The notes: a model not told the origin generated them from the letters alone. A stretch of DNA of 40,878 nt from an uncultured bacterium (GCA_949297015.1 CASFRF010000042.1:1-40878), one strand, 5' to 3'. Positions 23,765-33,083 are shown, numbered from the stretch's first letter. Made by a program: numbers and translations.

Positions 23765-24277
23765 ATGGCGAGACGAGAAAATTTCAAGTCGGAAGAACCG
23801 GTGCAGAGCGAGTTCGAAGAGAGCGTCATCAGCATCAACCGCAGCGCGAAGGTGGTGAAGGGCGGCAAGAACTTCAGCTTCGGCGCGCTGGTGGTGGTCG
23901 GGAACCGCAACGGCCGGGTCGGCTACGGCTACGGCAAGGCCAACGAGGTCTCCGATGCGATCCGCAAGGGCGGCGAAGTCGCCCGCCGGAACCTGGTGGA
24001 CGTGCCTCTGGCCGGCAACACCATTCCGCACGATATTGAAGTGAAGTTCGGCGGCGCCCGGGTGCTGCTCAAGCCGGCCGGTCCCGGTACCGGTCTGATC
24101 GCCGGCGGCGCGGTCCGCGCGATTCTGGAGCTGGCGGGCGTGGCCGACGTGCTGGCCAAATCGCTGGGCGCGGCCAACGCGGCCAACGTGGCCAAGGCGA
24201 CCTTCAAGGCGATTGCCGGGCTCTCCACCCGCGAGATGGTGATGGCTCGCCGCGGTCTGTCCGCGGACAACAAATAA
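23765..24277 (+). CDS. rpsE: Ribosomal protein uS5
   Basis: The 170-residue S5 contributes to decoding accuracy. [44 protein letters not shown] and [22 protein letters not shown] are the family hallmarks. It is followed after nine bases by rplO; the rpmD (L30) gene that often lies between them is absent. Confidence 0.97.
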   Translation: MARRENFKSEEPVQSEFEESVISINRSAKVVKGGKNFSFGALVVVGNRNGRVGYGYGKANEVSDAIRKGGEVARRNLVDVPLAGNTIPHDIEVKFGGARVLLKPAGPGTGLIAGGAVRAILELAGVADVLAKSLGAANAANVAKATFKAIAGLSTREMVMARRGLSADNK

Positions 24278-24286
24278 GGAGCGATT

Positions 24287-24733
24287 ATGAAACTGCACGA
24301 AATGAGTCCGAATCCCGGTTCGCGCAAGCGGCGCAAACGGGTCGGCCGCGGTGACTCCTCCGGCATGGGCAAGACCTGCTGCCGCGGCGAGAAGGGGCAG
24401 AAGTCCCGGACCGGAGCTAAGATCCGTCCCTTCTTCGAGGGCGGTCAGATTCCGCTGTTCCGGCGGTTGCCGAAGCGCGGCTTCAACAGCCCGGACCACA
24501 AGGAGTACGAGCTGGTCAACCTGAGTCTGCTCGACGAGCACTTCGCCGCCGGCGAGGTGGTCGACGTCGAGTCGCTCCGGGCCAAGAAGCTGCTGGCCAA
24601 GAACGAGCGTCCGCTCAAGGTCCTGGCCAACGGCGAGATCACCAAGAATTTGACCGTCAAGGCGGACAAGTTCTCGGCGGCGGCGGTGGCCAAGATCGAG
24701 GCTGCCGGCGGCCAGGCCGTGGTGGTCGAGTAG
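24287..24733 (+). CDS. rplO: Ribosomal protein uL15
   Basis: The 148-residue L15 starts MKLHEMSPNPGSRKRRKRVGRGDSSGMGKT, has the glycine- and arginine-rich GEKGQKSRTGAKIRPFFEGGQIPLFRRLPKRGF stretch in pieces along residues 35-70, and ends in a VAKIEAAGGQAVVVE domain. It joins several 23S rRNA domains. An 80-base spacer with a strong hairpin separates it from secY. Confidence 0.96.
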   Translation: MKLHEMSPNPGSRKRRKRVGRGDSSGMGKTCCRGEKGQKSRTGAKIRPFFEGGQIPLFRRLPKRGFNSPDHKEYELVNLSLLDEHFAAGEVVDVESLRAKKLLAKNERPLKVLANGEITKNLTVKADKFSAAAVAKIEAAGGQAVVVE

Positions 24734-24744
24734 GCAAATTCGCA

Positions 24745-24781
24745 GACCGCGGGCCGGGTGCGGGAAACCCGGCGCGCGGTC
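24745..24781 (+). other. Stable hairpin between rplO and secY
   Basis: GACCGCGGGCCGGGT (24745-24759) and ACCCGGCGCGCGGTC (24767-24781) form a 15-base-pair stem with one mismatch and a 7-base loop. No T-run follows, so it is not a typical intrinsic terminator. It could be an attenuator, an RNase processing site or a stability element. Confidence 0.6.
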
Positions 24782-24813
24782 GGCACTCACTTTAACACGG
24801 GTAGTTAGGGACT

Positions 24814-26175
24814 ATGTGGGCGGCATTTTGTAACATTTGGAAAATCAAGGAATTGCGCAGTCGGCTGCTGTTTACGGCGCTGATCATTGTGCTGGTGCGC
24901 TTTGCCAGTAACATCCCGTGTCCCGGGGTGGACCCGGTGGCGCTGGAGAACTTCATCCACAAAATGAGTTCCTCCTCCGATACCGCCAGCGGCTTTATGA
25001 ACATGATCGACATCTTTTCGGGCGGCGCGCTGGCCCAGTTCGCGCTGGGGGCGCTGGGCATCATGCCCTACATCACCGCCTCGATCATCTTCCAGCTGCT
25101 GGTGCCGGTGATCCCCTCGCTGGAAAAAATGCAGCGCGAGGGCGAGACCGGACGCCAGAAGATCACCCAGTATACCCGTTATCTGACCATTCTGGTCTGC
25201 ATTATTCAGGGCACCATGGTCGCGGTGGCCATGATCAATCCGACCCGTCTGGGTCTGGGCACGCCGGACCAGCCGCTGGTGCTCGGCAACGCCGGGGTGT
25301 TTCTGGTCTCGGCGGTCATCGTGCTGACCTGTACGACCATGGTCTTCATGTGGCTCGGCGAACAGATCACCGACCGCGGCATCGGCAACGGGGTTTCGTT
25401 GATCATCACCATCGGCATCGTTTCCCGGTTGCCGGTCGCGGTGATCGATCTGATTCAGATGGCCCTCAAGGGCGAGACGCCCGACGGCAACACCTTCCGC
25501 CCGGTTCAGTTGCTGTTGCTGCTGCTGGTCTTCGCCGTGGTCACCGCCGCCACCATTCTGCTGACCCAGGGCTACCGCCGGGTGCCGATTCAGATGGTGC
25601 GCAAGACCGTGGGCAGCCAGCTCACCGGCGGCAGCACCTACATGCCGCTCAAGGTCAACTTCGCCAACGTGATGCCGATCATTTTCGCCGGCGCCATCCT
25701 GATGTTTCTGGTGCCGATTCTGGGCTGGTTCAAGCTCTATGGACTGGCCGCGATGTTCCAGCCGAGTCATTCGGGCTACATGATCGCCGAAGGTCTGCTG
25801 ATTCTGGCCTTCAGCTTCTTCTGGGTCGCCAACCAGTTCAATCCGATCCAGATCGCCGACAACCTGAAGAAGGAGGGCGCCTACATCCCCGGCATCAGTC
25901 CCGGCAAGGCCACCGCCGACTTCCTGGACACCGCGATGACCCGGGTGACCTTCGGCGGCGCGATCTTCCTGATGGCGCTGGCGCTGTTCCCGAGTTTCCT
26001 CTACTCCAATTTCGGCATCCCCTTCATGGTGGCGCAGTTCTTCGGCGGCACCAGTTTGCTGATCATGGTCGGCGTGGTGCTCGACACCATGCGTCAGCTC
26101 GAATCGCATCTGACCATGCGCAACTACGAGGGATTTTTGAAGAGCGGCCGCTTGCGCGGGCGCTCGGGGAACTGA
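24814..26175 (+). CDS. secY: Protein translocase subunit SecY
   Basis: The 453-residue membrane channel of the Sec machinery. The N-terminal IKELRSRLLFTALIIVLVRF, plug-region segment FSGGALAQFALGALGIMPYITASIIFQLL, EGETGRQKITQYTRYLT, GIGNGVSLIITIGI, and the cytoplasmic PIQMVRKTVGSQLTGGSTYMPLK loop are diagnostic. About ten membrane helices can be traced. It is the last gene of the spc-type run. The adk, map, infA and rpmJ genes that often follow are not present; cmk comes next after a 112-base structured spacer. Confidence 0.97.
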   Translation: MWAAFCNIWKIKELRSRLLFTALIIVLVRFASNIPCPGVDPVALENFIHKMSSSSDTASGFMNMIDIFSGGALAQFALGALGIMPYITASIIFQLLVPVIPSLEKMQREGETGRQKITQYTRYLTILVCIIQGTMVAVAMINPTRLGLGTPDQPLVLGNAGVFLVSAVIVLTCTTMVFMWLGEQITDRGIGNGVSLIITIGIVSRLPVAVIDLIQMALKGETPDGNTFRPVQLLLLLLVFAVVTAATILLTQGYRRVPIQMVRKTVGSQLTGGSTYMPLKVNFANVMPIIFAGAILMFLVPILGWFKLYGLAAMFQPSHSGYMIAEGLLILAFSFFWVANQFNPIQIADNLKKEGAYIPGISPGKATADFLDTAMTRVTFGGAIFLMALALFPSFLYSNFGIPFMVAQFFGGTSLLIMVGVVLDTMRQLESHLTMRNYEGFLKSGRLRGRSGN

Positions 26176-26185
26176 GTTTCAGCTT

Positions 26186-26213
26186 CGGTCGGTCGACGCG
26201 GTCGACGCGACCG
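26186..26213 (+). other. Hairpin 1 in the secY-cmk spacer
   Basis: CGGTCG plus GTCGAC (26186-26197) pair with GTCGAC (26201-26206) and CGACCG (26208-26213), giving a 12-base-pair stem with a one-base bulge and a 3-base loop. The region also reads as two tandem copies of the 9-mer CGGTCGACG. Confidence 0.5.
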
Positions 26214-26214
26214 G

Positions 26215-26230
26215 CCCCGGAGGACCGGGG
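26215..26230 (+). other. Hairpin 2 in the secY-cmk spacer
   Basis: CCCCGG (26215-26220) and CCGGGG (26225-26230) form a perfect 6-base-pair stem with loop AGGA. Confidence 0.4.
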
Positions 26231-26233
26231 AGC

Positions 26234-26266
26234 CGGGACACAAGGGGCGTGTACTCTTGTGTCCCG
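26234..26266 (+). other. Hairpin 3 in the secY-cmk spacer
   Basis: CGGGACACAAG (26234-26244) and CTTGTGTCCCG (26256-26266) form a perfect 11-base-pair stem with an 11-base loop. It ends 21 bases before the cmk ATG. No T-run follows. Confidence 0.55.
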
Positions 26267-26287
26267 AATTGGTTTACAGGGTGGCGA

Positions 26288-26956
26288 ATGTCCAGCAAAG
26301 TGATTGCAATCGACGGGCCGGCGGCTTCCGGCAAAAGTACGGCGGCCGCCGGGGTGGCCCGGGCGCTCGGAATTCCCTATGTCAACACCGGGAGTCTCTA
26401 CCGGGCGGTGGCGCTGCTGGCCGGGAACGAGCTCGATCCGGTGCCGGAACGGGTGTTGAGTCGGCTGCAGCTGGCCTATCTGCGCAATGCCGACGGGGAG
26501 TTTGAACTGGCCATCGACGGCCGCTTCCCCGGCGCCGTGCTGCGTCGGCCGGAGATCGCGGCCGGGGCCAGCCGGGTGGCGACTCAGCCCGCGGTGCGCG
26601 CCGCACTGCTCGAACTCCAGCGGAAAATGGCGGAGAACGGCTGGCTGGTGATGGAGGGGCGGGACATCGGCACGGTGGTGTTTCCGGACGCCGCCTTCAA
26701 GTTTTTCATCACCGCTTCTCCTGAGGAGCGGGCGCGGCGGCGGCTGGCGCAAGCCGGTGAGACGCCGGACGGCGCCACGCTGGAGGAGGTGGCCGCCGAA
26801 ATCCGCAAGCGGGATGAGCAGGACGCCGGGCGGGCGGTGGCGCCGCTGCGGCCCGCGCCCGGTGCGGTTCTGGTGGATACGACGGATTTGACCGCCGAAG
26901 CGGTGAAGCGGCGGATTCTCAACCTGGTGGAGAGGAGTGTATGTACCACGAAATGA
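26288..26956 (+). CDS. cmk: Cytidylate kinase
   Basis: CMP kinase phosphorylates CMP and dCMP with ATP. The 222-residue protein starts KVIAIDGPAASGKSTAA (P-loop), continues with YVNTGSLYRAVAL, and has VMEGRDIGTVVFPDA and FFITASPEERARRR, all family signatures. The ATG at 26288 places the P-loop at the usual distance from the N-terminus; an in-frame GTG at 26249 lies within the loop and stem of the upstream hairpin and adds 13 unconserved residues. It overlaps the ybgC-like gene by 16 bases. In many bacteria cmk precedes rpsA, which is not so here. Confidence 0.95.
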   Translation: MSSKVIAIDGPAASGKSTAAAGVARALGIPYVNTGSLYRAVALLAGNELDPVPERVLSRLQLAYLRNADGEFELAIDGRFPGAVLRRPEIAAGASRVATQPAVRAALLELQRKMAENGWLVMEGRDIGTVVFPDAAFKFFITASPEERARRRLAQAGETPDGATLEEVAAEIRKRDEQDAGRAVAPLRPAPGAVLVDTTDLTAEAVKRRILNLVERSVCTTK

Positions 26957-27354
26957 GTTATCGCGTCCCCTATGCCGACACCGATCAGATGGGGGTGGTC
27001 TACTACGCCAATTATCTGGAGTACTTCGAGCGGAGTCGGACCGAGCTGCTGCGGGAGGCCGGACTGCCCTATTCGGAACTGGAACGGCAGGGCGTCTATC
27101 TGCCGGTGACGGAGGTGCAGCTCAAGTATCTGGCGCCGGCGCACTACGACGAACTGCTGACCTTCCGCTCCTGGATTCAGGAGCTCAAGGGGGTCCGGCT
27201 GTGGGTGGCCAGCGAAGTCCGGCTGGGGGATCGGGTGCTGGTTTCCGGGGTGGTGACGTTGGGTTGTGTGGACGGCTCCCGGCATCCCCGCCGGTTGCCG
27301 CCGGAACTGATCGCCTGCGGGCGGAAATTTAACGGGGAGGAGGCGCAGAAATGA
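26941..27354 (+). CDS. YbgC/4HBT-type acyl-CoA thioesterase
   Basis: A 137-residue hotdog-fold protein. YRVPYADTDQMGVVYYANYLEYFERSRTELLR is the family signature (spread over residues 7-38), with the catalytic aspartate in the YADTDQMG portion. YbgC-type enzymes hydrolyse acyl-CoA esters in the cytoplasm and in E. coli are linked with the Tol-Pal system; no tol genes are seen here. The ATG at 26941 overlaps cmk by 16 bases; an ATG at 26953 would instead give a 4-base ATGA overlap. AGAGGAG at 26931-26937 is very close to the first and rather far from the second, so the start is not settled. Confidence 0.9.
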   Translation: MYHEMSYRVPYADTDQMGVVYYANYLEYFERSRTELLREAGLPYSELERQGVYLPVTEVQLKYLAPAHYDELLTFRSWIQELKGVRLWVASEVRLGDRVLVSGVVTLGCVDGSRHPRRLPPELIACGRKFNGEEAQK

Positions 27355-28364
27355 CTGCCGCGGAACAATTGTATCCTTTGAAATTCGCGCCGCTGTATAT
27401 GATGCGGATGTGGGGCGGCAACCAGCTGGGCGAGGTGTTGCAGCGGGACGTGCCGCGCGGTGACCAGCCGATCGGCGAATCGTGGGAACTGGTCGACCGC
27501 CCGGACGAGCAGAGCGTGGTGGTCAACGGGGAGCTGGCGGGGAAGACGCTGCAGGAGCTGGTCCGGCTGTACGGCGACAATCTGGTGGGGCCCAAGGCCC
27601 AGCACGCCGGGCGCTTTCCGTTGCTGGTCAAGCTGATCGACGCCGGGGAGCGGCTGAGTCTGCAGGTGCATCCGGAGGAGGCCACCTGCCGCGAACTCGG
27701 CAACGGCGCGGAGCCCAAGACCGAGATGTGGTACATCATCGCCGCCCGCAAAGGCGCGAAGATCCTGGCCGGTCTGAGCCCCCGCACGACCCGGGTGCAG
27801 CTGACCGAGCTGTTGAACTCTCCGGAGGTGGAAAATCTGCTTCAGGTCTATCCGTCGCAGCCGGGCGACGCCTATTTCATCACCTCCGGCACGCTGCACG
27901 CCATCGGCGGCGGCAATCTGATTCTGGAAATCCAGCAGAACAGCGACACCACCTACCGGGTCAGCGACTGGGGGCGGGTCGATCAGTACGGGCGGCCGCG
28001 TGAACTGCACGTGGAGCAGGGGTTGAAGTCGATCAACTTCATGAACCGGACCTCGCCGCGGATCGCCGGGGCCTCGGACGTGGCGGCGCACAACCGGAAG
28101 TTTCCGCTGGTCAATCAGTGCCGGTTCTTCCAGGTCGATGTGTTGCTGCTGGTCGATACCTGGTATGACGACACCGTGGTCTCCGGGTCCTTCCATCTGG
28201 TCAGCGCGATCAACGGCGAAATCAAGCTGGTGGGACTCGGCGAAAAGGCGCCGGAGTTGATTCTGCAGGCCGGGGAGACCGCGCTGGTCCCCTATGCCTT
28301 CGGCAAATACTGCATCATCCCCCTGAGCGAAGGCGAGGTGCGGGTGGTGCGCACTACGTTGTGA
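27351..28364 (+). CDS. manA: Mannose-6-phosphate isomerase, class I
   Basis: This zinc enzyme interconverts mannose 6-phosphate and fructose 6-phosphate. The 337-residue product has MMRMWGGNQLGEVL, IGESWELVD, LSLQVHPEEATCRELG (metal-binding Gln and His), KTEMWYII and GTLHAIGGGNLILEIQQNSDTTYR, matching the short bacterial ManA type. Its start overlaps the stop of the thioesterase gene (ATGA). It could link mannose released by the GH38 enzyme downstream in the window to glycolysis, which is an inference from function, not from gene adjacency. Confidence 0.93.
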   Translation: MTAAEQLYPLKFAPLYMMRMWGGNQLGEVLQRDVPRGDQPIGESWELVDRPDEQSVVVNGELAGKTLQELVRLYGDNLVGPKAQHAGRFPLLVKLIDAGERLSLQVHPEEATCRELGNGAEPKTEMWYIIAARKGAKILAGLSPRTTRVQLTELLNSPEVENLLQVYPSQPGDAYFITSGTLHAIGGGNLILEIQQNSDTTYRVSDWGRVDQYGRPRELHVEQGLKSINFMNRTSPRIAGASDVAAHNRKFPLVNQCRFFQVDVLLLVDTWYDDTVVSGSFHLVSAINGEIKLVGLGEKAPELILQAGETALVPYAFGKYCIIPLSEGEVRVVRTTL

Positions 28365-28372
28365 GGGCCGTC

Positions 28373-30163
28373 ATGCAATTTCAGGTTTTTGATGAACTGC
28401 AACGGGAGCTCGCCTCCCGCTATCCCGGATTCCCGGCCGACGCGGTGTCGGTGGAACGCTGCCCGGAGGGCATGAAGGGGGATCTGACCGTCAACTGTTT
28501 CCGTTTCGCCCGCTTCGCCAAGCTGCCGCCGGATCGGATGGCCGCTGAGGTCGCAACCTGGCTGAAGAGTCGGCCGGAGGTCGCGGCGGTCGAGGTGATC
28601 AAGGCGTTTGTGAACGTCACGCTGACGCCGGAGGCGGTCTATCGCGACACGGTGGCGGATCTCGACCGGCTGCTGGCGGCGGGGTTGCTGCCGGAGTCGG
28701 AACGGCGGCGGATTCTGATCGAATTTTCGGCGCCCAACACCAACAAGCCGCAGCATCTGGGGCACGTGCGCAACAATACGCTGGGAATGGCGCTGGCTTC
28801 GCTGCTCAAGCGCGTCGGGAACGAGGTGATCGAGATCAATCTGGTGAACGACCGCGGCATTCACATCTGCAAATCGATGCTGGCCTACTCCCGGTTCGGG
28901 CACGGCGAGACGCCGGAATCCGCCGGGATCAAGGGGGACCACCTGGTCGGGGATTACTATGTGAAGTTCAACACCGAGCTCAGCCGGGAGCTGGCCGAGC
29001 TGCGGGCCGCCCGCCCCGAGCTGGCGGCGAAGAGCGACGAGGAGCTGTTTCTGGAGACCGGACTCGGCGCGGCGGCGCAGCAGATGCTGCGCGACTGGGA
29101 GGCCGGGGATCCGGAGGTCCGCGCGCTGTGGCGGAAGATGAACGACTGGGTGTTCGCCGGCTTTGCCGAAACCTACCGCCGACTGGGCGTCGCCTTTGAC
29201 CACACTTATCTGGAGAGCGAGACCTATCTGCTGGGCAAGGACGTGATTCAATCCGGACTGGCCCGGGGCGTGTTCCGGAAGCGCGACGACGGCGCGGTGG
29301 TCGCCGACCTGGGCAAGCTCGGGGAGAAGGTGGTGCTCCGCTCCGACGGGACCAGCGTCTACATCACGCAGGACATCGGCACCACCCTGCGCAAGGTCGA
29401 GGACTATCATCCGCAGGAGCTGATCTGGGTGGTCGGCGACGAGCAGAATCTGCATTTTCAGATGCTGTTCGCCATTATGAAGAAACTCGGGTACGACTGG
29501 GCCGACCGGTTGTTCCACCTCTCCTACGGCATGGTCAATCTGCCCTCCGGGAAGATGAAGAGCCGGGAGGGTACGGTGGTGGACGCCGACGATCTCTTCG
29601 ACCGCATGGCGCAGCTGGCCACCGCCGCCTGCGTCGAGCGGGCCGGCGCGGATGCCGATCCCGAAGAGTTGAAACGCCGCGGCGAAGTGATCGGGCTCGG
29701 GGCGCTCAAATTCATGCTGCTCAAGTTCAACCCCCGGACCACCATGCTGTTCGACCCCGAGGCGAGCATCCGGTTCGAGGGCGATACCGGACCCTATGTG
29801 CAGTACGCCTGCGCCCGGATCTCCTCGATGGAGCGCCGGGCGGCGGCGGCCGGATCGGGATGTCCGGCGGAGCAGGTGGCGTGGCATCGCCTGACGCACG
29901 AGGCGGAGAAGGCGCTGGCGATCGAAACGGGCTTCTACGGCCCGGTGCTGCAACTGGCGGCCGGGCGGCACGACGTGTCGCCGCTGGTCGAGTATCTGCT
30001 GAATCTGGCCAAGGCCTTCAACCGGTTCTACCGGGAGTGTCCGGTGTTGTCGGCGGCGGATCCGGAACTGGTGAACGCGCGTCTGGCGCTCTGCTCGGCG
30101 GTGCGCCGGGTGCTGGCCGACGGACTGGCCACGCTGACCATCGGCGTGCCCGACGCGATGTAG
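28373..30163 (+). CDS. argS: Arginyl-tRNA synthetase
   Basis: A 596-residue class I synthetase that charges tRNA-Arg. The HIGH-type motif is HLGH in APNTNKPQHLGHVRNNTLG (about residues 128-131), preceded by the ArgS-specific IEFSAPN. The second signature is KMKS in LPSGKMKSREG (about residue 394). The C-terminal anticodon-binding region includes LLNLAKAFNRFY. The ATG at 28373 has GAGGG five bases upstream. A GTG at 28361 overlapping the manA stop (GTGA) is an alternative that adds four residues. Confidence 0.96.
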   Translation: MQFQVFDELQRELASRYPGFPADAVSVERCPEGMKGDLTVNCFRFARFAKLPPDRMAAEVATWLKSRPEVAAVEVIKAFVNVTLTPEAVYRDTVADLDRLLAAGLLPESERRRILIEFSAPNTNKPQHLGHVRNNTLGMALASLLKRVGNEVIEINLVNDRGIHICKSMLAYSRFGHGETPESAGIKGDHLVGDYYVKFNTELSRELAELRAARPELAAKSDEELFLETGLGAAAQQMLRDWEAGDPEVRALWRKMNDWVFAGFAETYRRLGVAFDHTYLESETYLLGKDVIQSGLARGVFRKRDDGAVVADLGKLGEKVVLRSDGTSVYITQDIGTTLRKVEDYHPQELIWVVGDEQNLHFQMLFAIMKKLGYDWADRLFHLSYGMVNLPSGKMKSREGTVVDADDLFDRMAQLATAACVERAGADADPEELKRRGEVIGLGALKFMLLKFNPRTTMLFDPEASIRFEGDTGPYVQYACARISSMERRAAAAGSGCPAEQVAWHRLTHEAEKALAIETGFYGPVLQLAAGRHDVSPLVEYLLNLAKAFNRFYRECPVLSAADPELVNARLALCSAVRRVLADGLATLTIGVPDAM

Positions 30164-30170
30164 GGGCACG

Positions 30171-31790
30171 ATGAGCGCGGCGCCCGACCGATCCGGGCTG
30201 TTGAAGAGTTCAGCCGGAGTGGCGCTGGCGACGTTGCTGTCGCGGGTGCTCGGACTGGGGCGGGTGATGCTCGAATCCCGGGTGCTCGGCGGCGGCGCGG
30301 TGGCCGGGGCCTGGCTCTTTGCGCTGGCGATTCCGAATCTGTTCCGCCGGTTGCTGGGGGAGGGGGCGCTGGGCACGGCGCTGATTCCGCTGCTGACCCA
30401 CACCGAAGCGCAGCGCGGAGCCGATCAGGTCCGCCGCGATCTGGGGGTGGTGTTCTGCTGTCTGGGGCTGGTGTTGGCGGCGATCGTGGTGGTGATTTCG
30501 CTGGTGGCCTGGGGGTTGCGCGAGCTCTCCGGCTGGGAGGTGGGGTGGCGGTATTTTCCGCTGCTGGCGACGGAACGGGTGCGGTTGACGCTCTATCTGG
30601 TGCCGCTGCTGATGCCCTACGCCTTCTTCATCTGCCTGATCGGGGTGGTGGGCGCGGTGCTGAATGCCCGGAAGGTGTTCTTCCTGCCGGCGCTGGGGGC
30701 GCTGTTGCTGAATCTGGCGCTGATCGGCGGGCTGGGGTTCGGATACTGGCGGGGGATTCGCGGTGCGGCGTTGACCGGGATGCTGCCGGTGCTGGCCGGA
30801 CTGGTGTTGCTTTCGGGCGCGGTGCAGCTGGTGCTGCTGCTGGGGCTGTTGTGGCGGACGGGGCGATTTCCGCAGTTCCGCTGGGCGGAGCTCCGGGAAC
30901 TCCGGGTGGTGCGTGAGTTGTGGCAGCTGGTGCTGCCGGGGTTGATCGGCGGTTCGGCGCTGCAGATCAGTTTTGTGGTGGACCGGATGTTGGCACTGAG
31001 TCTGGGGCCGCAGGCGGTGCCGGCGCTGGGGTATGTCGATCGGCTGGTCGATCTGCCGATCGGGATTTTCGCGGTCTCGCTGGGGTCGGTGCTGATGGTG
31101 GAGTTGAGTCACCGGGCGGCGGCGGCCGATCGCGAGGGGATGCTGGAAAGTCTGGTGTTCAGTCTGCGGCACGTCTATTTCATCTGCGTGCCGATGACGT
31201 TGACGGTGGTGGTGTTCCGCGAGCCGCTGCTGCGGTTGCTGCTGATGGGTGGCAATTTCAACCGGAGCGATCTGGAGGCGGCGTTGCCGGTGGCGGTGTG
31301 TTACGGACTGGGGATTCCGTCATTTTGTTCGCTGAAGATGATTCTGCCGATGTTTCACGCGCGCAAGATGATGACGCTGCCGATGAAGGTGTCGCTGTTG
31401 TGCATTGCGGTCAATCTGGCGCTCAATCTGATTCTGATGCGCGTTCTGGCGCAGGCGGGGATCGCGCTGGCCACGGTGTTGTCGTCGATGCTGAACAACG
31501 GGATTCTGATCTGGTGTCTGCGGCGCGAGGGGTTGGTGCTGCCCGGTCGGCGCCTGGCGTTGACGCTGCTCCGGTTCGTGATTCTGAGCGGCGTGGCGGT
31601 GACGGTCGCTTACGCCGCGTTCCGGCGCTGGGGCGGCGGCCCCGGAGCCGGCTACTTGGAACAATGGGTGGCTTTTCTGCTGGCGCTGGCATTGCTGGCG
31701 GGGATTTATCTGCTGCTGGGACGGTGGTCCGGCAGTCCGGAATTGGGTGAAGCGATGGCGCTGGTCCGGCGGCGTCGGGTAAGGAAGTGA
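30171..31790 (+). CDS. murJ: Lipid II flippase MurJ
   Basis: MurJ moves the peptidoglycan precursor lipid II across the inner membrane. The 539-residue protein has about 14 membrane segments. The N-terminal half shows [46 protein letters not shown] and the [17 protein letters not shown] block of the family. Charged residues in the first helices, needed in the central cavity of known MurJ proteins, are present (the arginines in SRVLGLGR and FRRLLGEG). It begins eight bases after argS and its stop overlaps the ribBA start region. Confidence 0.94.
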   Translation: MSAAPDRSGLLKSSAGVALATLLSRVLGLGRVMLESRVLGGGAVAGAWLFALAIPNLFRRLLGEGALGTALIPLLTHTEAQRGADQVRRDLGVVFCCLGLVLAAIVVVISLVAWGLRELSGWEVGWRYFPLLATERVRLTLYLVPLLMPYAFFICLIGVVGAVLNARKVFFLPALGALLLNLALIGGLGFGYWRGIRGAALTGMLPVLAGLVLLSGAVQLVLLLGLLWRTGRFPQFRWAELRELRVVRELWQLVLPGLIGGSALQISFVVDRMLALSLGPQAVPALGYVDRLVDLPIGIFAVSLGSVLMVELSHRAAAADREGMLESLVFSLRHVYFICVPMTLTVVVFREPLLRLLLMGGNFNRSDLEAALPVAVCYGLGIPSFCSLKMILPMFHARKMMTLPMKVSLLCIAVNLALNLILMRVLAQAGIALATVLSSMLNNGILIWCLRREGLVLPGRRLALTLLRFVILSGVAVTVAYAAFRRWGGGPGAGYLEQWVAFLLALALLAGIYLLLGRWSGSPELGEAMALVRRRRVRK

Positions 31791-31792
31791 TG

Positions 31793-32995
31793 ATGGACGG
31801 AATCTTTCAATTCAATTCAGTCGAAGAGCTGATTGCCGATTTGAAGCAGGGCAAGATGGTGGTGATCACCGACGACGAGCACCGCGAGAACGAAGGGGAT
31901 CTGATTGTGGCGGCGTCGTTCGCCACGCCCGAAGTGATCAATTTCATGGCGGTGAACGGCCGCGGACTGATCTGCGTGCCGCTGTCGGCGGAGCGGGCGG
32001 AGGAGCTCGATCTGCACACCCCGGCGTCGCTGTCGGATCCCTTCGGCACGGCCTTCACCCAGAGCGTGGACGCCCGGCGCGGAACCACCACCGGGATTTC
32101 GGCCTTCGACCGGGCGCGGACGGTGGCGACGCTGATCGATCCGCAATCGACGGCGCACGATTTCATCTCGCCGGGCCATCTGTTCCCGCTGGTCGCCCGG
32201 CCCGGCGGCGTGCTGCGGCGGGCCGGACACACGGAGGCGGCGGTCGATCTGGCCCGATTGGCGGGGCTCACTCCGGCGGGGGTGATCTGCGAGATCATGA
32301 ATGATGACGGCACCATGGCCCGGCTGCCTCAGCTCGACGAGTTCCGCCGCCGTCACGGGCTCAAGTGGGGCACGGTGGCCGATCTCATCGCCTACCGGCG
32401 GCGGCACGAGGTGTTGATCGTGCGGGGCGAGAGCGCCCGGCTGCCGACGGTGTTCGGCGAGTTCCGGGTCACCGCCTACCAGTCGAAGGTGGATCACCTG
32501 GAGCATCTGGCGCTGGTCTACGGCGAGGTGCGCGATTGCGAAAACGTGCTGGTCCGGGTGCACAGCGAGTGTCTGACCGGGGATGTCTTCGGCTCCTGCC
32601 GCTGTGATTGCGGCGATCAGCTGCATCAGGCGATGAAGCAGATCGTGGAGAACGGCTCCGGGGTGCTGGTCTATCTGCGGCAGGAGGGGCGCGGCATCGG
32701 CATCTTCAACAAGATCCACGCCTACAAATTGCAGGACGAGGGGTGCGATACGGTGGAGGCCAACGAGCGCCTGGGGTTCCCGGCCGATCTGCGCGAGTAC
32801 GGAATCGGGGTGCAGATTCTGCTCGATCTCGGGGTGCGTTCGGTGCGGCTGCTGACCAACAATCCGCAGAAGCTGGTGGGGCTTTCCGGGTACGGGCTGA
32901 CGGTGACGGAGCGGGTTCCGATCGTGATTCCGCCGGGGGCCGACAACGCCTTCTATCTGCAGACCAAGAAGGAGCGCATGGGGCATTTGTACTGA
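31793..32995 (+). CDS. ribBA: Riboflavin biosynthesis bifunctional protein RibBA
   Basis: A fusion of 3,4-dihydroxy-2-butanone-4-phosphate synthase and GTP cyclohydrolase II, the two entry enzymes of riboflavin synthesis. The first domain (about residues 3-203) has [11 protein letters not shown] and [14 protein letters not shown]. The second (about 205-395) has the zinc cysteines in [18 protein letters not shown] and the RQEGRGIG motif. Length of 400 residues is standard. The ATG at 31793 has AGGA seven bases upstream; a GTG at 31787 and an ATG at 31790 are also in frame and overlap the murJ stop. No FMN riboswitch is expected within this operon position and none was seen. Confidence 0.95.
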   Translation: MDGIFQFNSVEELIADLKQGKMVVITDDEHRENEGDLIVAASFATPEVINFMAVNGRGLICVPLSAERAEELDLHTPASLSDPFGTAFTQSVDARRGTTTGISAFDRARTVATLIDPQSTAHDFISPGHLFPLVARPGGVLRRAGHTEAAVDLARLAGLTPAGVICEIMNDDGTMARLPQLDEFRRRHGLKWGTVADLIAYRRRHEVLIVRGESARLPTVFGEFRVTAYQSKVDHLEHLALVYGEVRDCENVLVRVHSECLTGDVFGSCRCDCGDQLHQAMKQIVENGSGVLVYLRQEGRGIGIFNKIHAYKLQDEGCDTVEANERLGFPADLREYGIGVQILLDLGVRSVRLLTNNPQKLVGLSGYGLTVTERVPIVIPPGADNAFYLQTKKERMGHLY

Positions 32996-33041
32996 TTCGG
33001 CGGCAACGCCGCGGCGCCGGATCGCCGGGGGCCGCGGGCGG

Positions 33042-33083
33042 AAAAAACCCGGGCGGAGTTTTTCACTCCGTCCGGGGTTTTTC
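33042..33083. terminator. Bidirectional intrinsic terminator between ribBA and gpmI
   Basis: CCCGGGCGGAGT (33048-33059) and ACTCCGTCCGGG (33065-33076) form a 12-base-pair stem with one G-U pair and the loop TTTTC. A T-run (33078-33082) follows on the plus strand and an A-run (33042-33047) precedes it, which is a T-run for the minus strand. It therefore serves both convergent transcripts. Confidence 0.9.

Noticed and set aside
31740-31800. FMN riboswitch before ribBA
   Set aside because: ribBA follows murJ with an overlap, leaving no leader in which the conserved FMN-riboswitch core could fit.
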